A stretch of DNA of 61,834 nucleotides from Blastococcus sp. CCUG 61487 (GCF_005222955.1 NZ_LWUA01000286.1:1-61834), one strand, 5' to 3'; counted from the first letter of the stretch, positions 45,314 through 54,877 are shown. The notes: generated by a model not told the origin, from the sequence alone. A program made the numbers and translations.

Positions 45314-47262
45314 ATGTCCCCGCGCCGCCGACGCTCGCGCCACCGGTGCGGCCGTCCCAGCGGTTCCGCGAGGTGCTGGGGCCCTACGTCCTCGTGATCG
45401 CCACCGGCCTCGTGCTCGCCGTGGTGGTCGGCCTCGCGCTGGCGGGGGAGGGGACGGCGGCCCGGTGGGTGGGCAGCGCGTACGCCCTCGGCATGGCGGC
45501 CTACACCGCCGTCGGCATGGTGCGCGACATCCTGCGCGGCAACTGGGGCGTCGACGTCCTCGCCGTCACGGCGATCGTGAGCACCGTCGTGGTCGGGGAG
45601 TACGTCGCCGCGCTGATCGTCGTCCTGATGCTGACCGGAGGGGAGGCGCTGGAGGAGTACGCCGCCGGTCGCGCCGGCCGGGAACTGCGGGCCCTGCTGG
45701 ACCGCGCTCCCGTGATGGCGCACCGCCGGGACCCCGAGACCGGGGCCTTCGAGGACGTCCCGGTCGACGCGGTGCAGCCGGGCGATCGGTTGCTGGTGCG
45801 CCCGGCGGAGGTCGTCCCGGTCGACGCCGTCCTGCAGTCCGGGGAGGCCGACCTCGACGAGTCGTCGCTGACGGGGGAGAGCTTGCCGGTCTCCCGCTCG
45901 GTCGGGGATCCGGTCCTCAGCGGCTCGGTGAACGGCGGCACGGCGATCGAGGTCACCGCCACCGCGCGGTCCGAGGACAGCCAGTACCAGCGGATCGTCG
46001 CGCTGGTCGCTGAGGCCGACCAGCGGCCGGCACGGCTGGTCCGGGTGGCCGACCGCTACGCGGTGCCCTTCACGGCGGTGTCGTTCCTGATCGCCGGCCT
46101 GGCATGGGCCTGGTCGGGGGATGCCACCCGCTTCGCCGAGGTGCTCGTGCTGGCCACGCCGTGCCCGCTGCTCATCGCCGCGCCAGTGGCGTTCCTGGCC
46201 GGCATGGGTGCGGCGTCCCGCGACGGCATCGTCGTCCGTGGTGGCGACGTCGTCGAACGGCTGGCCGCGGTCCGCACTGCCGCCTTCGACAAGACCGGCA
46301 CGCTGACCTACGGGGAGCCCACGCTGGTGGAGGTGCGCGCCACCGGATCGCTCAGCGAGGAGGAACTGCTCGGCCTGGCGGCCTCGGCGGAGCAGTACTC
46401 CAGCCACGTGCTGGCCCGCTCGGTCATCGAGGCCGCCCAGGAGCGGGACCTGCCGCTGGAGGCGGCCACCCAGGCGGAGGAGCGGGCGACGCACGGCGTG
46501 CTCGCCCGCGTGTCCGGCCGCGAGGCGCTGGTCGGCAAGCGCAGTTTCGTCGCGGAGCGCACCGGCGCGATCCCGGTCGTCGAGCTGGCCAGCGGGGAGT
46601 TGGCGGTCTACGTCGGCGTGGACTCCGGCTACGCGGGCGCGCTGATCATGCGTGACGAGGTGCGGGACGACGCGGCCTTGACCATCGACCGTCTGCATGC
46701 CCTGGGTGTGCGGGACACGATGATCCTCACCGGCGACGCGCAGGCAACCGCCGACCACGTCGCCGCCGGACTCGGCATAGACCACGTGCTCGCCGAGTGC
46801 CTGCCCGAGGACAAGGTCGAGGCGGTGCGACGCCACCCGGTCCGCCCGGTGATGATGGTCGGCGACGGTGTCAACGACGCCCCCGTGCTCGCCGTCGCCG
46901 ACGTCGGCGTGGCGATGGGTGCCCGCGGGTCCACGGCCGCCAGCGAGTCGGCCGACGTCGTCGTGATGACCGACCACCTGGTCAAGGTCGCCGCGGCGGT
47001 GAGCATCGGCCAGCGGACGATGCGCGTGGCGCTGCAGAGCATCTGGCTCGGCATCGCACTGAGCATCGGGCTGATGCTCGTGGCCGCGTTCGGCTACATC
47101 CCCGCGATCGCCGGCGCGCTCCTCCAGGAGATCGTCGACCTCGCCACGATCGTCAACTCGCTGCGCGCCCGTCGGGCCGGTTCCGCGTCCCTCGCCGCAG
47201 GGCCGCCCGCCGGGAGGTCCGCGCCGGAGCGGCGATCGAGGCAGACGTCTCCGAGCTCCTGA
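45310..47262 (+). CDS. Heavy-metal P-type ATPase (P1B), no N-terminal metal-binding domain
   Basis: The 650-residue pump has the CPx motif in ATPCPLLIAAPVAF, phosphorylation site DKTGTLTYGE, actuator LTGESLPVS and hinge GDGVNDAPVLA. Eight membrane segments are expected. The N-terminus (VPAPPTLAPPVRPSQRF) lacks the CxxC domain of Cu/Zn pumps, so metal choice (Co, Zn or Cd class) is undetermined. Translation starts at ATG 45310, overlapping the Usp stop. Confidence 0.92.
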   Translation: MNVPAPPTLAPPVRPSQRFREVLGPYVLVIATGLVLAVVVGLALAGEGTAARWVGSAYALGMAAYTAVGMVRDILRGNWGVDVLAVTAIVSTVVVGEYVAALIVVLMLTGGEALEEYAAGRAGRELRALLDRAPVMAHRRDPETGAFEDVPVDAVQPGDRLLVRPAEVVPVDAVLQSGEADLDESSLTGESLPVSRSVGDPVLSGSVNGGTAIEVTATARSEDSQYQRIVALVAEADQRPARLVRVADRYAVPFTAVSFLIAGLAWAWSGDATRFAEVLVLATPCPLLIAAPVAFLAGMGAASRDGIVVRGGDVVERLAAVRTAAFDKTGTLTYGEPTLVEVRATGSLSEEELLGLAASAEQYSSHVLARSVIEAAQERDLPLEAATQAEERATHGVLARVSGREALVGKRSFVAERTGAIPVVELASGELAVYVGVDSGYAGALIMRDEVRDDAALTIDRLHALGVRDTMILTGDAQATADHVAAGLGIDHVLAECLPEDKVEAVRRHPVRPVMMVGDGVNDAPVLAVADVGVAMGARGSTAASESADVVVMTDHLVKVAAAVSIGQRTMRVALQSIWLGIALSIGLMLVAAFGYIPAIAGALLQEIVDLATIVNSLRARRAGSASLAAGPPAGRSAPERRSRQTSPSS

Positions 47263-47292
47263 CGACGGAGGGCGGCGGGACGCCTCCGCGTC
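47261..47292. terminator. Possible bidirectional terminator between convergent genes
   Basis: GACGACGGAGGGCG (47261-47274) can pair with CGCCTCCGCGTC (47281-47292), with two bulges and a six-base loop. It lies in the 59-bp gap between the P-type ATPase and methyltransferase stops. No T run is visible. Confidence 0.4.
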
Positions 47293-47321
47293 ATCGGATG
47301 CGGGCGGCCTCGTAGGCGACC

Positions 47322-48146
47322 TCATCCTGGCTTGCGGCAGATCACGCTCACCGGGTGCGTGCGGCCCTCCTCGATGTTGCGGGCCGCGTTGCGCCACTTC
47401 TCAGCAGCCCCAGGCCCCAGGAGCAGATGCACGTCGAGGGCCGGCAGTTCGCCACGCTCCGCCACTGCCAGGGCCGCCCGATATCCCTGCAGGTAGTCCT
47501 GGCCGGTGTCGGTGACGTCGATGTCCATGAAACCCGCGGCGCCGAGCAGTTCTACGGTCTCCTCGGGAGTCACGAGGAACTCCCCCCGGCCGTCCTCCGA
47601 CCACGGCACCGGGTGGTACGCCGGACCGGCGTCTCCTCGGCCGTGTTCCGTGATCGCGAAGAACCCACCAGGTCGGATCACCCGCCAGGCCTCACCGAAG
47701 AACGAGGGCCGGTCCGGCACGTTCATCGTGACGTGCTGGGCGTAGCCGCCGTCGAACGTTCCGTCGCCGAATGGCAGGGCCTGACCGTCCCCCTGTTGCA
47801 GGTCGACCACTGCCCCCATCCCGAGCAACTCCGTCAGCCGCCGACCGGCGTCGATGAATGGCCCGGTCACGTCGATGCCGCTGACCCGGCAACCGAAGCG
47901 CCGGGCGAAGTAGCGAGCCGGCCCCCCGAGTCCGCAACCGATGTCGAGCAGGTGGTCCCCGGCCCTCACGGGTAGGGAGTCGCCGAGCTCGCTCGTGGCC
48001 GGTAACCCGCGAGCGTGGAAGTGGTCGACCGGGGCGAGGTCCTCGATGGTCAGCGCGTCGAGCGACTTCCCCGCCGCATGGAGCGCGGCGACGATCCGAC
48101 CGTAGACATCCCCGCTGGCCCAGTGCTCGGCGACGGCGGTAGTCAT
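47322..48146 (-). CDS. SAM-dependent class I methyltransferase
   Basis: A 274-residue protein with SAM motif I LLDIGCGLGGPARYFA, acidic loop SGIDVTGPFIDAGR, motif II FDGGYAQHVTMNV and WRVIRPGGFFAITEHG. It resembles sarcosine/dimethylglycine or gamma-tocopherol-type N- and C-methyltransferases. The start ATG 48146 has GGGAG six bases upstream. Substrate unknown; no biosynthetic neighbours suggest one. Confidence 0.9.
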   Translation of the reverse strand: MTTAVAEHWASGDVYGRIVAALHAAGKSLDALTIEDLAPVDHFHARGLPATSELGDSLPVRAGDHLLDIGCGLGGPARYFARRFGCRVSGIDVTGPFIDAGRRLTELLGMGAVVDLQQGDGQALPFGDGTFDGGYAQHVTMNVPDRPSFFGEAWRVIRPGGFFAITEHGRGDAGPAYHPVPWSEDGRGEFLVTPEETVELLGAAGFMDIDVTDTGQDYLQGYRAALAVAERGELPALDVHLLLGPGAAEKWRNAARNIEEGRTHPVSVICRKPG

Positions 48147-48348
48147 CGAGGACTCCCGGAATCTCGGGCGAAGGACTCGAGAGACATGGCCATCGCCTCC
48201 TCGCTCCTCAGCCGGAGTGGCATCTGTAGAGAAGAAGTAGTCGGCGGACGGCGCCGGTTTTCCCACCCCAGCTCGACGATTCGGCTCGACAGGGGCCTGA
48301 ACCTCAGGAGCCTCGTGCTCCGCTACGGGTCGATGGTGTCGCCCGCTG

Positions 48349-48620
48349 GTGCGTCACGTCCAGACCCTTCTCCTGCCCACCAAGGCGACGCCGAACGGAG
48401 CGCGGCGGCCCGGATGCGCGTGGTCGCCGTTGCGGACCGCTTGGAGCCGCTCATCACTGGCGGCCTGGTCGCCACGTGCGCGACCGTCGATGCCGAGGCG
48501 CTCGACAGCGCCCGCAGCCCGGCCGAATACGAGCAGGTGCGTGCGGACCGCCGAGAGGCGTACGAGTACCTACCCACCGACGACGCGATCGCGAAAAAGA
48601 TCGGAGCCAGCAGCTTCTGA
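48349..48620 (+). pseudogene. vapC: Decayed PIN-domain toxin (VapC-like)
   Basis: VQTLLLPTKAT in one frame and ADRLEPLITGGLVATC...SARSPAEYEQVRADRREAYEYLPTDDA in the next together match the first two-thirds of a VapC. The catalytic N-terminal Asp position is Pro, the frame shifts near 48400, and the C-terminal third is missing after 48600. No VapB is visible. It is a dead remnant in a patch of mobile debris. Confidence 0.55.
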
Positions 48621-48699
48621 GCCTCGAGCGCTGCGCACCGAGAGCTCTGGTGTCCGCGAACTCGCATCCGTGCTCGAAACCAAGGCGGCTCCGAGGGTG

Positions 48700-49017
48700 T
48701 CAGTGCAGGGCAATGCTCTCGTTGTCGAACTCGGCGACGACACGCAGCCTGCCCCCGAGAGCCTCAACGTAGGACTCGAGTGTTCCCACCTCGGTGTGGC
48801 TGAGCGTGCCGTGTTCGATCTTGCTGATGCGCGCTTGGCTGACCTTCATCCGCTTCGCCAACGTCTGCTGATTGAGTGCCTGCGCCTTGCGTATGTCGGC
48901 GAGTCGCTGGGCCTGCGCCGCATCGGCGAGGGCCCTCGTGGCATGCGTGACGCGCTCCTCGTCTACTAGACCAGTGCTGACGGCGTCCGCTCGCACGTCC
49001 TTCCAATTCCTGGCCAT
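48700..49017 (-). CDS. higA: HigA-type XRE-family antitoxin
   Basis: A 105-residue protein with a helix-turn-helix (NQQTLAKRMKVSQARISKIEHG) that binds DNA and neutralises HigB. SYVEALGGRLRVVAEF is the typical C-terminal dimer strand. It starts one base after the toxin-like stop, the usual higBA order. The gene itself looks intact. Confidence 0.88.
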   Translation of the reverse strand: MARNWKDVRADAVSTGLVDEERVTHATRALADAAQAQRLADIRKAQALNQQTLAKRMKVSQARISKIEHGTLSHTEVGTLESYVEALGGRLRVVAEFDNESIALH

Positions 49018-49018
49018 G

Positions 49019-49417
49019 TCAGACCTCCTCTGATCGGTCGCCGGCCAACCACTGCTCGTAGCGGGCCTCCGCGACCGGAATGTTGATGCGGTACCAGTCT
49101 TTCCAGCGGCCTGCCTTGTCTCCGGCGACCAGCAGGACTGCCTTCCGCTCGGGGTCGAAGACGAACAAGATCCTCACCTCCGTACGTCCGGTGGATCCGG
49201 GCCGTAGTTCCTTCATGTTGTGCTGGGCGCTGCCTTTGACCCTGTCGACCACCGGCCGCCCGAGCGTCGGTCCCTCCGTTTCGAGCAGGTCGATGGCTGC
49301 AGTGACGAGTTCGGCGGTCCTGCCGTCGAGCCCTAGGAACCACGCGTCCCGAGAGCTCGATCGACTCGCCCTGGCGCTGCACCACGCGGGCCGCGGGGTC
49401 CAGGGTGAGCGGGCCAC
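49019..49417 (-). CDS. higB: HigB/RelE-type toxin, 5' end replaced
   Basis: From about 49353 the frame encodes the family body: DAWFLGLDGRTAELV, KGSAQHNMKELRPGST, VRILFVFDPERKAVLLVAGDK and WKDWYRINIPVAE. Its normal first 10-20 residues are missing. The reading frame continues upstream only through sequence that, in another frame, belongs to a response regulator. ATG 49417 would give an unnatural 27-residue leader. Function is doubtful, though the catalytic body and the antitoxin are intact. Confidence 0.7.
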   Translation of the reverse strand: MARSPWTPRPAWCSARASRSSSRDAWFLGLDGRTAELVTAAIDLLETEGPTLGRPVVDRVKGSAQHNMKELRPGSTGRTEVRILFVFDPERKAVLLVAGDKAGRWKDWYRINIPVAEARYEQWLAGDRSEEV

Positions 49418-49802
49418 ACCGCAGGACCGCGGGCCGAGGAGGCGCGCCGCGGCGCTGCAGGGCGCGGAGCCGGCTCAGGAGCTCGGTGAACGCGAACGGC
49501 TTGACGAGGTAGTCGTCGGCGCCGGTGTCCAGCCCGTGCACCCGGTCGGGAACGGCGTCGCGGGCGGTCAGCATGAGCACCGGCGTCCACACCTTCCGGT
49601 CCCTCATGGACCGGCACACTCCGAATCCGTCCATGCCGGGCAGCATCACGTCGAGCACGATCGCGTCGTACGCACCGGTCGACGCGTAGGTCAGCCCCGC
49701 CGGCCCGTCGCCGACCGCGTCGACGGCGTAGCCGGCCTCGGTCAGGCCGCGGGTGAGGACGTCGCGCATGTTGCCGGAGTCCTCGACGACCAGAACGCGC
49801 AT
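49350..49802 (-). pseudogene. Truncated OmpR-family response regulator
   Basis: The receiver domain is complete: MRVLVVEDSGNMRDVL, phospho-acceptor Asp in IVLDVMLPGMDGFG, Thr in LMLTARD and Lys in YLVKPF. It stops being homologous just after the start of the winged helix (LTLDPAARVVQRQGESIELS), where toxin sequence begins out of frame. No sensor kinase is present. A deletion seems to have fused it to the higB body. Confidence 0.7.
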
Positions 49803-49860
49803 GCCCGGAGCTTGGCACCCCGCGATGAGGAAGCGATGAGAACGGCGCTCAGGCCGGGCT

Positions 49861-50106
49861 CCGGCGAACGCCTGGTCGAGGGCCCGACCAAGACGGGTCG
49901 GTCACGTGTCGTCGACCTCGATGCGGGCACCGTGGCCGCGCTCCGCGCCTACCGGGCAGCTCGCGGACTGCTGGCGCTTGACCTTGTGCGTGACTCGGCG
50001 CTCGTGCTCAGCAACCTCGACGGCACCCAGAGCGGTTTTCCTGCCGCCTCGCCGGCCAGGTCGTCCAGGCGCGGAAGGCCCTGGGAGAGGAGCGACTACC
50101 GGTCGC
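49861..50106 (+). pseudogene. Tyrosine-recombinase (integrase) fragment
   Basis: KTGRSRVVDLDAGTVAALRAYRA and VLSNLDGT in one frame, then after a shift near 50030 FSCRLAGQVVQARKALGEERLP in another, match the central part of a phage-type integrase. The catalytic Arg-His-Arg-Tyr region is missing. It marks a former mobile element beside the higBA and vapC remnants. The remaining bases to 50268 hold no other recognisable gene. Confidence 0.6.
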
Positions 50107-50268
50107 GGTCTTCTCGGCCGGGCGGACGAGATCGCTGACGGCGCACCCGACGGGGGAATGCGGACGGCGCCAGGCGGCCGAACACTGGTGGCCAACCACG
50201 GCCGCCCTCGGGTCATCTCTGCCATCGGCCGGGCCGTGGCGCTCGTCGGCCCGGGCAGTCGCGCGCGG

Positions 50269-50859
50269 CTACCGCGTCGTTGACCTACCCCCGGCGGCCG
50301 CGTCGCCGGGCGCCGGGGGCAGCCACGCGTCGGGGTCCTTCTCCAACGCGGTCCAGAACCGCAGCGCCGCGTGCTCCATCTCCAGGCCGAGCCGGAGCGT
50401 GACCATGCGCGGGGCGACGCCGCGAACGTCGCCGTACCGCCGCTGCATGTCTTCGTAGACCGCGATCCGCTCGGTGTGTGCGGCGATCTGCTCGCGCGCC
50501 AGCCGCGCCACGTTCCCGGGCTCCCCGAGCTCGTGGAAGAAGAGCTTCAGCTCAGCGACGTCGCGCATCTGGAAGTGTTCGTTGGTCGGCGCGGCCAGCC
50601 AGGCGCGCAGCTCCCGCAGCCCCTCCTCGGTGAGCGAGTAGGTCCGCCGCCGGCGGCCTTCCTGCTCGCTGGAGGCGGTCAACAGCCCCATCTGCTCGAG
50701 CCGCTGCGGCTCCGAGTACAGGGCAGCGTGGGGGAACGTCCAGAAGTAGCCGATCGACCGGTTGACCGCCCGCTTGAGGTCGTAGGACGTGGACGGCCCG
50801 CGCAACCCGATCGTCCCGAGCACCACGTAGGAGGTCGGGGAGAGCCGTTCGGACGCCAC
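50269..50859 (-). CDS. PadR-family transcriptional regulator
   Basis: A 196-residue repressor with the N-terminal PadR winged helix (SYVVLGTIGLRGPSTSYDLKRAVNR, LYSEPQRLEQMGLL, RRRTYSLTEEGLRELRAW) and a C-terminal helical dimer arm. Divergent from the ligase operon, with a palindrome at 50881-50900 between them, it likely controls that operon and itself in response to a substrate acid or its CoA ester. GTG 50859 has no strong ribosome site. Confidence 0.88.
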   Translation of the reverse strand: MASERLSPTSYVVLGTIGLRGPSTSYDLKRAVNRSIGYFWTFPHAALYSEPQRLEQMGLLTASSEQEGRRRRTYSLTEEGLRELRAWLAAPTNEHFQMRDVAELKLFFHELGEPGNVARLAREQIAAHTERIAVYEDMQRRYGDVRGVAPRMVTLRLGLEMEHAALRFWTALEKDPDAWLPPAPGDAAAGGRSTTR

Positions 50860-50880
50860 GTTGCCAGCTTAATCTTCCGG

Positions 50881-50900
50881 TCTGTATGGTCCAATACAGA
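50881..50900. promoter_or_regulatory. Candidate PadR operator (perfect 7-bp dyad)
   Basis: TCTGTAT and ATACAGA flank six bases (GGTCCA). The dyad is unusually AT-rich for this genome and lies 21 bp from the padR start and 31 bp from the ligase start. PadR proteins bind TGTA/TACA-type dyads, so this is the natural operator. Confidence 0.65.
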
Positions 50901-50931
50901 TCATCGGCGATCGGCTTTCGGAGGGTCACGC

Positions 50932-52449
50932 ATGGACCTCGCCACCGCCCTGTCGTGGACCGCGGAGCGCCATCCGGACCGCCGGGCGGTCGGTGGCCCC
51001 CGGCCCATGTCGTACCGCCAATGGGACGCGCGCACCAACCAGCTCGCCCGTGCCCTGGCCGATCTCGGGGTCCGGCGTGGCGACCGGGTCGGGCTCTTCC
51101 TGGCCGGCGGCGAGCCCCTGGCCAGCCTGCACCTGGCTGCCCAGAAGCTCGGGGCCGTCAGCGTCCCGCTGTCGACGCGCCTCGGTCCCGAGGAACTCGG
51201 CTACTGCCTCGGTGACGCCGAGGCAGCACTGCTGGTCACCGACGAGACCACGGCTCCGACGGCGGAGAAGGCCGGGATCTCGACGCAGCACCGCGACGTG
51301 GGGGAGCTGGCCGTGGACGGGCAGCCGGACGGTGCCCTCGGCGACCCGCCCGACGAGTCCGACATCAGCGTCATGCTCTACACCTCCGGCACGACCGGCC
51401 GGCCCAAGGGCGTGCCGCGGTCGCACCGCGCCGAGCACACCGCTGCGGTCGCCCACCTGGTGCAGACCCAGCTGCGGCACGGCGAGGTCGTCCTCGGAGT
51501 CATGCCGATGTTCCACACGATGGGGTTGCGTACGCTGCTGGCCAGCATCGTCTGCGGTGGCACCTGGGTGCCCCAGGTGCGGTTCGACGCGGCCGAGTCC
51601 GTGCAGCTGATCCGGGAAGAGCAGGTCAGCTCGCTGTACCTGGTGCCCACCATCTACTGGTCGCTGCTGCGCGAGGACGGCTTCGCCGCCACCGGGGTCG
51701 ACCGCCTGGCCTACGCCGGCGCGGCGATGACCCCGGCCCTCGCCGAGCAGCTCGCCGAGGCGCTCAATCCGCAGGTGCTGGTCAACCACTACGGCAGCAC
51801 CGAGATCTACACCTTCACCATCGGCCCCGACGGGCTGCGCAAGCCCGGCTGCGCCGGCCGCGCCGGGCTGTTCTCCCGCGTCCGGCTGGTCGAGCCCGTC
51901 GTCGGCGCCGCGCCCGAGGCGCTGGTCGGTCCGGGGGAGCAGGGCCAGGTCATCGCCAGCATGGCCAGCCCCGAGGCGTTCGGCGGCTACTGGCGCCGCC
52001 CGGACGCCGACGAGAAGTCGATCCGCGAGGGCTGGTACTTCACCGGCGACCTCGCCACCGCCGACGAGGACGGCGACCTGCGGGTCTCCGGCCGGGTCGA
52101 CGACATGATCAACTCAGGCGGCGAGAACATCTACCCCGACGAGATCGAGGCCGCCCTCGTGCGCTGCCCGGCCGTCGCGGACGTCTGCGTCGTCGGGATG
52201 CCGGACGAGCGCTGGGGCAGCGTGGTCACCGCGTTCGTCGTCCCCGCCGACGGCCGCGCCCCCGACCACGTCGTGCGCGAGCTGCAGGACTACGCGACGA
52301 CCCACCTCCCGTCGCTGAAGCGGCCCAAGCGCGTCGTGGCGATCAGCGCCATTCCCCGCTCCGCCGTCGGCAAGACCCTCCGTCGCGCACTGACCGCCGG
52401 GGAGTACGAGTCCCTGGCCGCACTCGATCCCGGGAGCTCCCGTGCCTGA
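50932..52449 (+). CDS. Class I adenylate-forming acyl-CoA ligase (candidate 2-furoate-CoA ligase)
   Basis: The 505-residue AMP-forming ligase has P-loop MLYTSGTTGRPKGVP, A5 NHYGSTEIYTF, A7 YFTGDLATADEDGDL, A8 GRVDDMINSGGENIYPDEIE and terminal Lys in PRSAVGKTLRR. It activates a carboxylic acid as a CoA ester. With a Mo-hydroxylase and a crotonase it matches HmfD of furoate catabolism; an aromatic acid is the alternative. GGAGGG precedes ATG 50932, and the next gene overlaps by eight bases. Confidence 0.9.
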   Translation: MDLATALSWTAERHPDRRAVGGPRPMSYRQWDARTNQLARALADLGVRRGDRVGLFLAGGEPLASLHLAAQKLGAVSVPLSTRLGPEELGYCLGDAEAALLVTDETTAPTAEKAGISTQHRDVGELAVDGQPDGALGDPPDESDISVMLYTSGTTGRPKGVPRSHRAEHTAAVAHLVQTQLRHGEVVLGVMPMFHTMGLRTLLASIVCGGTWVPQVRFDAAESVQLIREEQVSSLYLVPTIYWSLLREDGFAATGVDRLAYAGAAMTPALAEQLAEALNPQVLVNHYGSTEIYTFTIGPDGLRKPGCAGRAGLFSRVRLVEPVVGAAPEALVGPGEQGQVIASMASPEAFGGYWRRPDADEKSIREGWYFTGDLATADEDGDLRVSGRVDDMINSGGENIYPDEIEAALVRCPAVADVCVVGMPDERWGSVVTAFVVPADGRAPDHVVRELQDYATTHLPSLKRPKRVVAISAIPRSAVGKTLRRALTAGEYESLAALDPGSSRA

Positions 52450-54877
52450 CGTCGACACCGACACCGTCCCGCGCTGGACCCCCACCCGCATCGAGGACGC
52501 CCCGCTGGTCACCGGGCAGGGGAGGTTCCTCGACGACCTGGACCCGCTGCCGGGCACGTTGACCGCGGCGATCGTCCGCAGCCCCCACCCACACGCCCGG
52601 ATCCGCAGGGTGGACCTGTCCCGTGCCCGCCGGCATCCCGGCGTCGCCGCCGTCATCGGGCCGGAGGAGGTGGCCGCCGAGCTCAGGCCCTTCCCGCTGT
52701 CGGTGACCACCCGGATGCCGTACTTCCCGACCGGCACCGACAAGGTCCGCTACGTGGGCGAGCCGGTGGCGGTCGTCGTCGCCGGCGACCGGTTCATCGC
52801 CGAGGACGCCGCCGAGCTCGTCGACGTCGAGTACGAGCTGCTCGACCCCGTCGTCGGCGTCCGCGCCGCACTGGCCCAGGACGCCCCGCTGCTGCACGAC
52901 GACCAGGGCTCGAACGTCGCCACCGATCGCACCTTCACCTTCGGCGAGGTGGACCGCGCCTTCGCCGAGGCCGCCCAGGTCGTCACGGGCACCTACGACT
53001 TTCCGCGCTACTCCTCGGTGCCGATGGAGTGCTACTCCGTCGTCGCGAACTGGACCGACGACCCGGCCGGTCCCGCGGTCGAGGCCTGGGCCAACTTCCA
53101 CGGCCCGTTCACGATGGTCCCGGTCATGGCGGGGGCACTGGGCATCCCGACCTCCCGGGTGCGGCTGCACGTGCCGGCCGACATCGGTGGCAGCTTCGGC
53201 ATCAAGGCGGGCATCTATCCCTACGTCGTCCTGCTGGCGCTGGCCTCCAAGTACGCCCGGACACCGGTGCGCTGGTCGGAGGACCGGGTCGAGCACCTGC
53301 TCGCCAGCTCCACCGGGGCCGACCGGATGATGCAGTTCGAGGCCGCCGTCGACGACGACGGCCGGATCACCGCGCTGCGCGCTGACCTCGTCGACAACGT
53401 CGGCGCCTACATGCGCCCGCCGGAGCCCAGCACGCTCTACCGCTGTTACGGCAACATCACCGGCGCCTACCGGATCCCGGCCGTGCAGATTCGCGCCCGC
53501 GCCGTCGTCACCAGCACCATGCCCACCGGGCTCAACCGCGGCTTCGGCGGCCAGCAGCTGTACTTCGGACTGGAACGGCTGATGGACGACGTCGCCAGGG
53601 CGACCGCGCTCGACGTCGTCGAGGCACGCTGCCGCAACCTGGTGCCTGCCGACGCCTTCCCGTACGAGACACCGACCGGCGGCGTCTACGACTCCGGCAA
53701 CTACGAGGAGGCCATCCGCCTCGCGGTGCGCAACGCCGACCTCGACGAGCTGCGACGCCGGCAGGCGGAGGCCCGGGAGCGCGGCGAGCTCTACGGCATC
53801 GGCCTGGCCGCGGTCGTCGACCCCTCCGGCACCAACATCGGCTACGTCGGGCTGGCCACGCCCGCCGCCGACCGCAAGCCCGGCCGCGACAAGTCCGGAT
53901 CCACCGAGCACGTCCGGGTCAGCGTCGACCTCCAGGGCATCGTCACCGTGCTGCTCGGCAGCGTCCCGCAGGGCCAGGGGCACGCCACCACCGCGCGGCA
54001 GGTCGCCGCCCGGCGGCTCGGGCTGCCCGAGGAGCAGGTCCGCGTCGTCATCGAGATGGACACCGCGACCACCCCGTGGACGGTCACCTCGGGCAGCTAC
54101 TCCTCCCGCTTCGCGCCGCTGGTCACCAGCGCCGTCGTCGCGGCCTGCGACCGGATCGCCGGCACGGTGAAGGCCGCCGGCAGCGTGCTGCTCGAGACCC
54201 CACCCGAGCAGCTCGAGCTCGCCGACGGCGCGGTCCGAGTGGCCGGTGACCCCGACCGGTCCGTGCTCTTCCGGCACGCCGCCGGCGTCGTGCACTGGGA
54301 TCCCGGCGCGCTGCCCGAAGGCACCCCGGCCCGGCTCTACGAGGAGGCAGCCTTCGCTCCGCGCGAGTTGCGTGCGGCCACCCGCGACGAGCGGATCAAC
54401 TCCAGCCTCTGCTACGGCTTCGTCGCCGAGCTCGTCGCCGTGCGGATCGACCCCGACACCCTCGAGATCACCATCGAGCGGGTCTCCTCGGTGCACGACG
54501 CCGGCACCGTGCTCAACCAGACACTGTTCGACGGCCAGGTCCACGGCGCGCTCACCCAGGCCCTCGGCGGGGCGATGTACGAGGAGTTCACCTACTCGGC
54601 GGGCGGCCAGCCGACGGCGGCGACCTTCCTGGACTACCTCTGCCCGACCACCGCGGAGGCCGGGTTCCCCCTGGTGACCGACCACGTGGTGACGCCGTCG
54701 CCGCTGACCCCGCTCGGGGCGAAGGGCAGCGGCGAGGGCAGCTCGATGAGTTTCCCGGTGGCCGTGGCCAACGCGGTCACCGACGCGCTGTCCCCGCACG
54801 GCCTGGCCATCGACCGGCTGCCGGTGCACGGCAACGTCCTGTTCGACCTGCTCGACGGCGCCCGCCGTCCGGCCTGA
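52442..54877 (+). CDS. Xanthine dehydrogenase-family molybdopterin-binding (large) subunit
   Basis: An 811-residue Mo-hydroxylase subunit. GGSFGIKAG binds the molybdopterin, LNRGFGGQQLYFGLERLMD is the substrate-channel segment, LLGSVPQGQGHATTARQV follows, and GAKGSGEGSSM supplies the catalytic Glu near the C-terminus. The active-site loop lacks the AYRCSFR of CO dehydrogenase, so an organic CoA ester or heterocycle is the likelier substrate. In a furoate operon it would be HmfA, hydroxylating 2-furoyl-CoA. It starts at GTG 52442 inside the ligase 3' end. Confidence 0.9.
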   Translation: MPDVDTDTVPRWTPTRIEDAPLVTGQGRFLDDLDPLPGTLTAAIVRSPHPHARIRRVDLSRARRHPGVAAVIGPEEVAAELRPFPLSVTTRMPYFPTGTDKVRYVGEPVAVVVAGDRFIAEDAAELVDVEYELLDPVVGVRAALAQDAPLLHDDQGSNVATDRTFTFGEVDRAFAEAAQVVTGTYDFPRYSSVPMECYSVVANWTDDPAGPAVEAWANFHGPFTMVPVMAGALGIPTSRVRLHVPADIGGSFGIKAGIYPYVVLLALASKYARTPVRWSEDRVEHLLASSTGADRMMQFEAAVDDDGRITALRADLVDNVGAYMRPPEPSTLYRCYGNITGAYRIPAVQIRARAVVTSTMPTGLNRGFGGQQLYFGLERLMDDVARATALDVVEARCRNLVPADAFPYETPTGGVYDSGNYEEAIRLAVRNADLDELRRRQAEARERGELYGIGLAAVVDPSGTNIGYVGLATPAADRKPGRDKSGSTEHVRVSVDLQGIVTVLLGSVPQGQGHATTARQVAARRLGLPEEQVRVVIEMDTATTPWTVTSGSYSSRFAPLVTSAVVAACDRIAGTVKAAGSVLLETPPEQLELADGAVRVAGDPDRSVLFRHAAGVVHWDPGALPEGTPARLYEEAAFAPRELRAATRDERINSSLCYGFVAELVAVRIDPDTLEITIERVSSVHDAGTVLNQTLFDGQVHGALTQALGGAMYEEFTYSAGGQPTAATFLDYLCPTTAEAGFPLVTDHVVTPSPLTPLGAKGSGEGSSMSFPVAVANAVTDALSPHGLAIDRLPVHGNVLFDLLDGARRPA

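Noticed and set aside
44293-47397. 1034-codon minus-strand frame opposite Usp and P-type ATPase
   Set aside because: Antisense artefact; both plus-strand genes show complete motifs and coupled starts.
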